Positions 6,439 to 6,893 of a stretch of 6,893 nt of DNA are shown one piece after another. Positions within the stretch are counted from its first letter, which is position 1. Each line of letters begins with the position of its first letter. Position numbers and translations under genes: made by a program. Source of the stretch: Comamonadaceae bacterium (GTDB taxonomy: Bacteria; Pseudomonadota; Gammaproteobacteria; Burkholderiales; Burkholderiaceae); assembly GCA_947374535.1 (NCBI GenBank), contig CANCCJ010000127.1, positions 1 through 6,893 of the forward strand. The letters are read 5' to 3'. The notes below the pieces were generated by a model, which had not been told where the DNA came from, did not search any database, and saw nothing but the letters and a program-made list of their open reading frames with translations.

Positions 6439-6893
6439 ATGCAAACCAAACTCGTCATCCTCGACCGCGACGGCACCATCAACCAAGACAGCGACGATTA
6501 CGTCAAGTCGGCCGATGAGTGGATTCCGATGCCTGGCGCGCTGGAGGCGATTGCTCGCTTGAACCACGCAGGTTGGCATGTGGCGGTGGCGTCAAACCAA
6601 TCTGGCCTGGGCCGTGGGCTATTTGACGTTGCAGCGCTCAACGCCATGCACACCAAGATGCACAAGCTCTTGGCTGCCGTGGGGGGGCGCATCGATGCGG
6701 TGTTTTATTGCCCGCACAGTCCAGAGGAGACGTGCAATTGCCGTAAACCGCTTCCTGGTCTGTTTGAGCAAATCGGTGAACGCTACGGGACAGATTTAAG
6801 CGGCGTGCACACCGTGGGCGACACCTTGCGCGATTTGCAAGCGGGGGCATCGGCAGGTTGCACCACACATTTGGTGCTCACCGGCAAAGGTGA
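6439..6893 (+). CDS. gmhB: D-glycero-D-manno-heptose 1,7-bisphosphate 7-phosphatase, partial (3' end cut)
   Basis: HAD-superfamily phosphatase that removes the 7-phosphate of heptose 1,7-bisphosphate in the ADP-heptose pathway for the LPS inner core; cytosolic. The 151 residues in the window run to GKG at the edge; the family is about 180-190 long, so roughly 30-40 residues lie outside. HAD motif I is DRDGT (D9 nucleophile, D11 acid/base). Motif II is SNQSGLGRG (S52). A Cys/His zinc site is formed by C91, H93, C99 and C101 in CPHSPEETCNCRKP, with K103 as motif III. Motif IV is VGDTLRDLQAG (D128, D132). The zinc loop is shorter than in E. coli. The ATG at 6439 follows the glyS stop by nine bases, in the same frame and without a Shine-Dalgarno sequence, so coupling to glyS is likely. 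It contains a run of seven G at 6681-6687. In related genomes an acyltransferase gene often follows (from memory). Confidence 0.95.
   Translation, partial: MQTKLVILDRDGTINQDSDDYVKSADEWIPMPGALEAIARLNHAGWHVAVASNQSGLGRGLFDVAALNAMHTKMHKLLAAVGGRIDAVFYCPHSPEETCNCRKPLPGLFEQIGERYGTDLSGVHTVGDTLRDLQAGASAGCTTHLVLTGKG

Noticed and set aside
5737..6579. A 280-codon open frame on the - strand, antisense to glyS and the start of gmhB
   Set aside because: It lies entirely opposite strongly conserved genes with C/G-rich third positions, which commonly leave the opposite strand free of stops. Its protein is rich in Q, H and G and resembles no family I know.

Overview
The window reads as a piece of the chromosome of a betaproteobacterium, most likely Burkholderiales/Comamonadaceae (Limnohabitans- or Rhodoferax-like). 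The reasons are the moderately GC-rich composition, the C/G-biased third codon positions and the close resemblance of the GlyQ, GlyS, Lnt and CorC sequences to what I remember from that family. No database search was possible, so the genus is an inference. All six supported genes are on the + strand, and coding sequence fills about 97% of the window.

Layout: (1) 46-720, a GNAT-family N-acetyltransferase of unknown substrate, with an uncertain start and a reading frame open to the left window edge. (2) 789-1673, corC/ybeX, a two-CBS-domain protein with a CorC/HlyC C-terminal domain. (3) 1677-3311, lnt, apolipoprotein N-acyltransferase. (4) 3377-4282, glyQ, glycyl-tRNA synthetase alpha subunit. 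(5) 4300-6429, glyS, the beta subunit. (6) 6439 to the right edge, gmhB, heptose bisphosphate phosphatase, cut by the window end.

The genes form two tight blocks. corC-lnt is the tail of the well-known ybeZ-ybeY-ybeX-lnt arrangement, with a GNAT gene where ybeY might be expected. glyQ-glyS-gmhB is the second block. Lnt (lipoprotein maturation) and GmhB (LPS inner-core heptose supply) both serve the outer membrane. GlyQ and GlyS together make the alpha2beta2 glycyl-tRNA synthetase. No intrinsic terminator is visible between the blocks, and a weak sigma70-like promoter may lie just before glyQ, so glyQS-gmhB could be transcribed both by read-through and independently.

No mobile element, CRISPR array, tRNA/rRNA gene, prophage segment or defence system is visible. 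This is ordinary conserved housekeeping DNA. The observations worth a second look are small: start sites without Shine-Dalgarno sequences, a hairpin placed against the corC start, two gene junctions that keep the same reading frame across the stop codon, a possibly near-leaderless glyQ transcript, and a seven-G run in gmhB. I found no convincing undescribed system.
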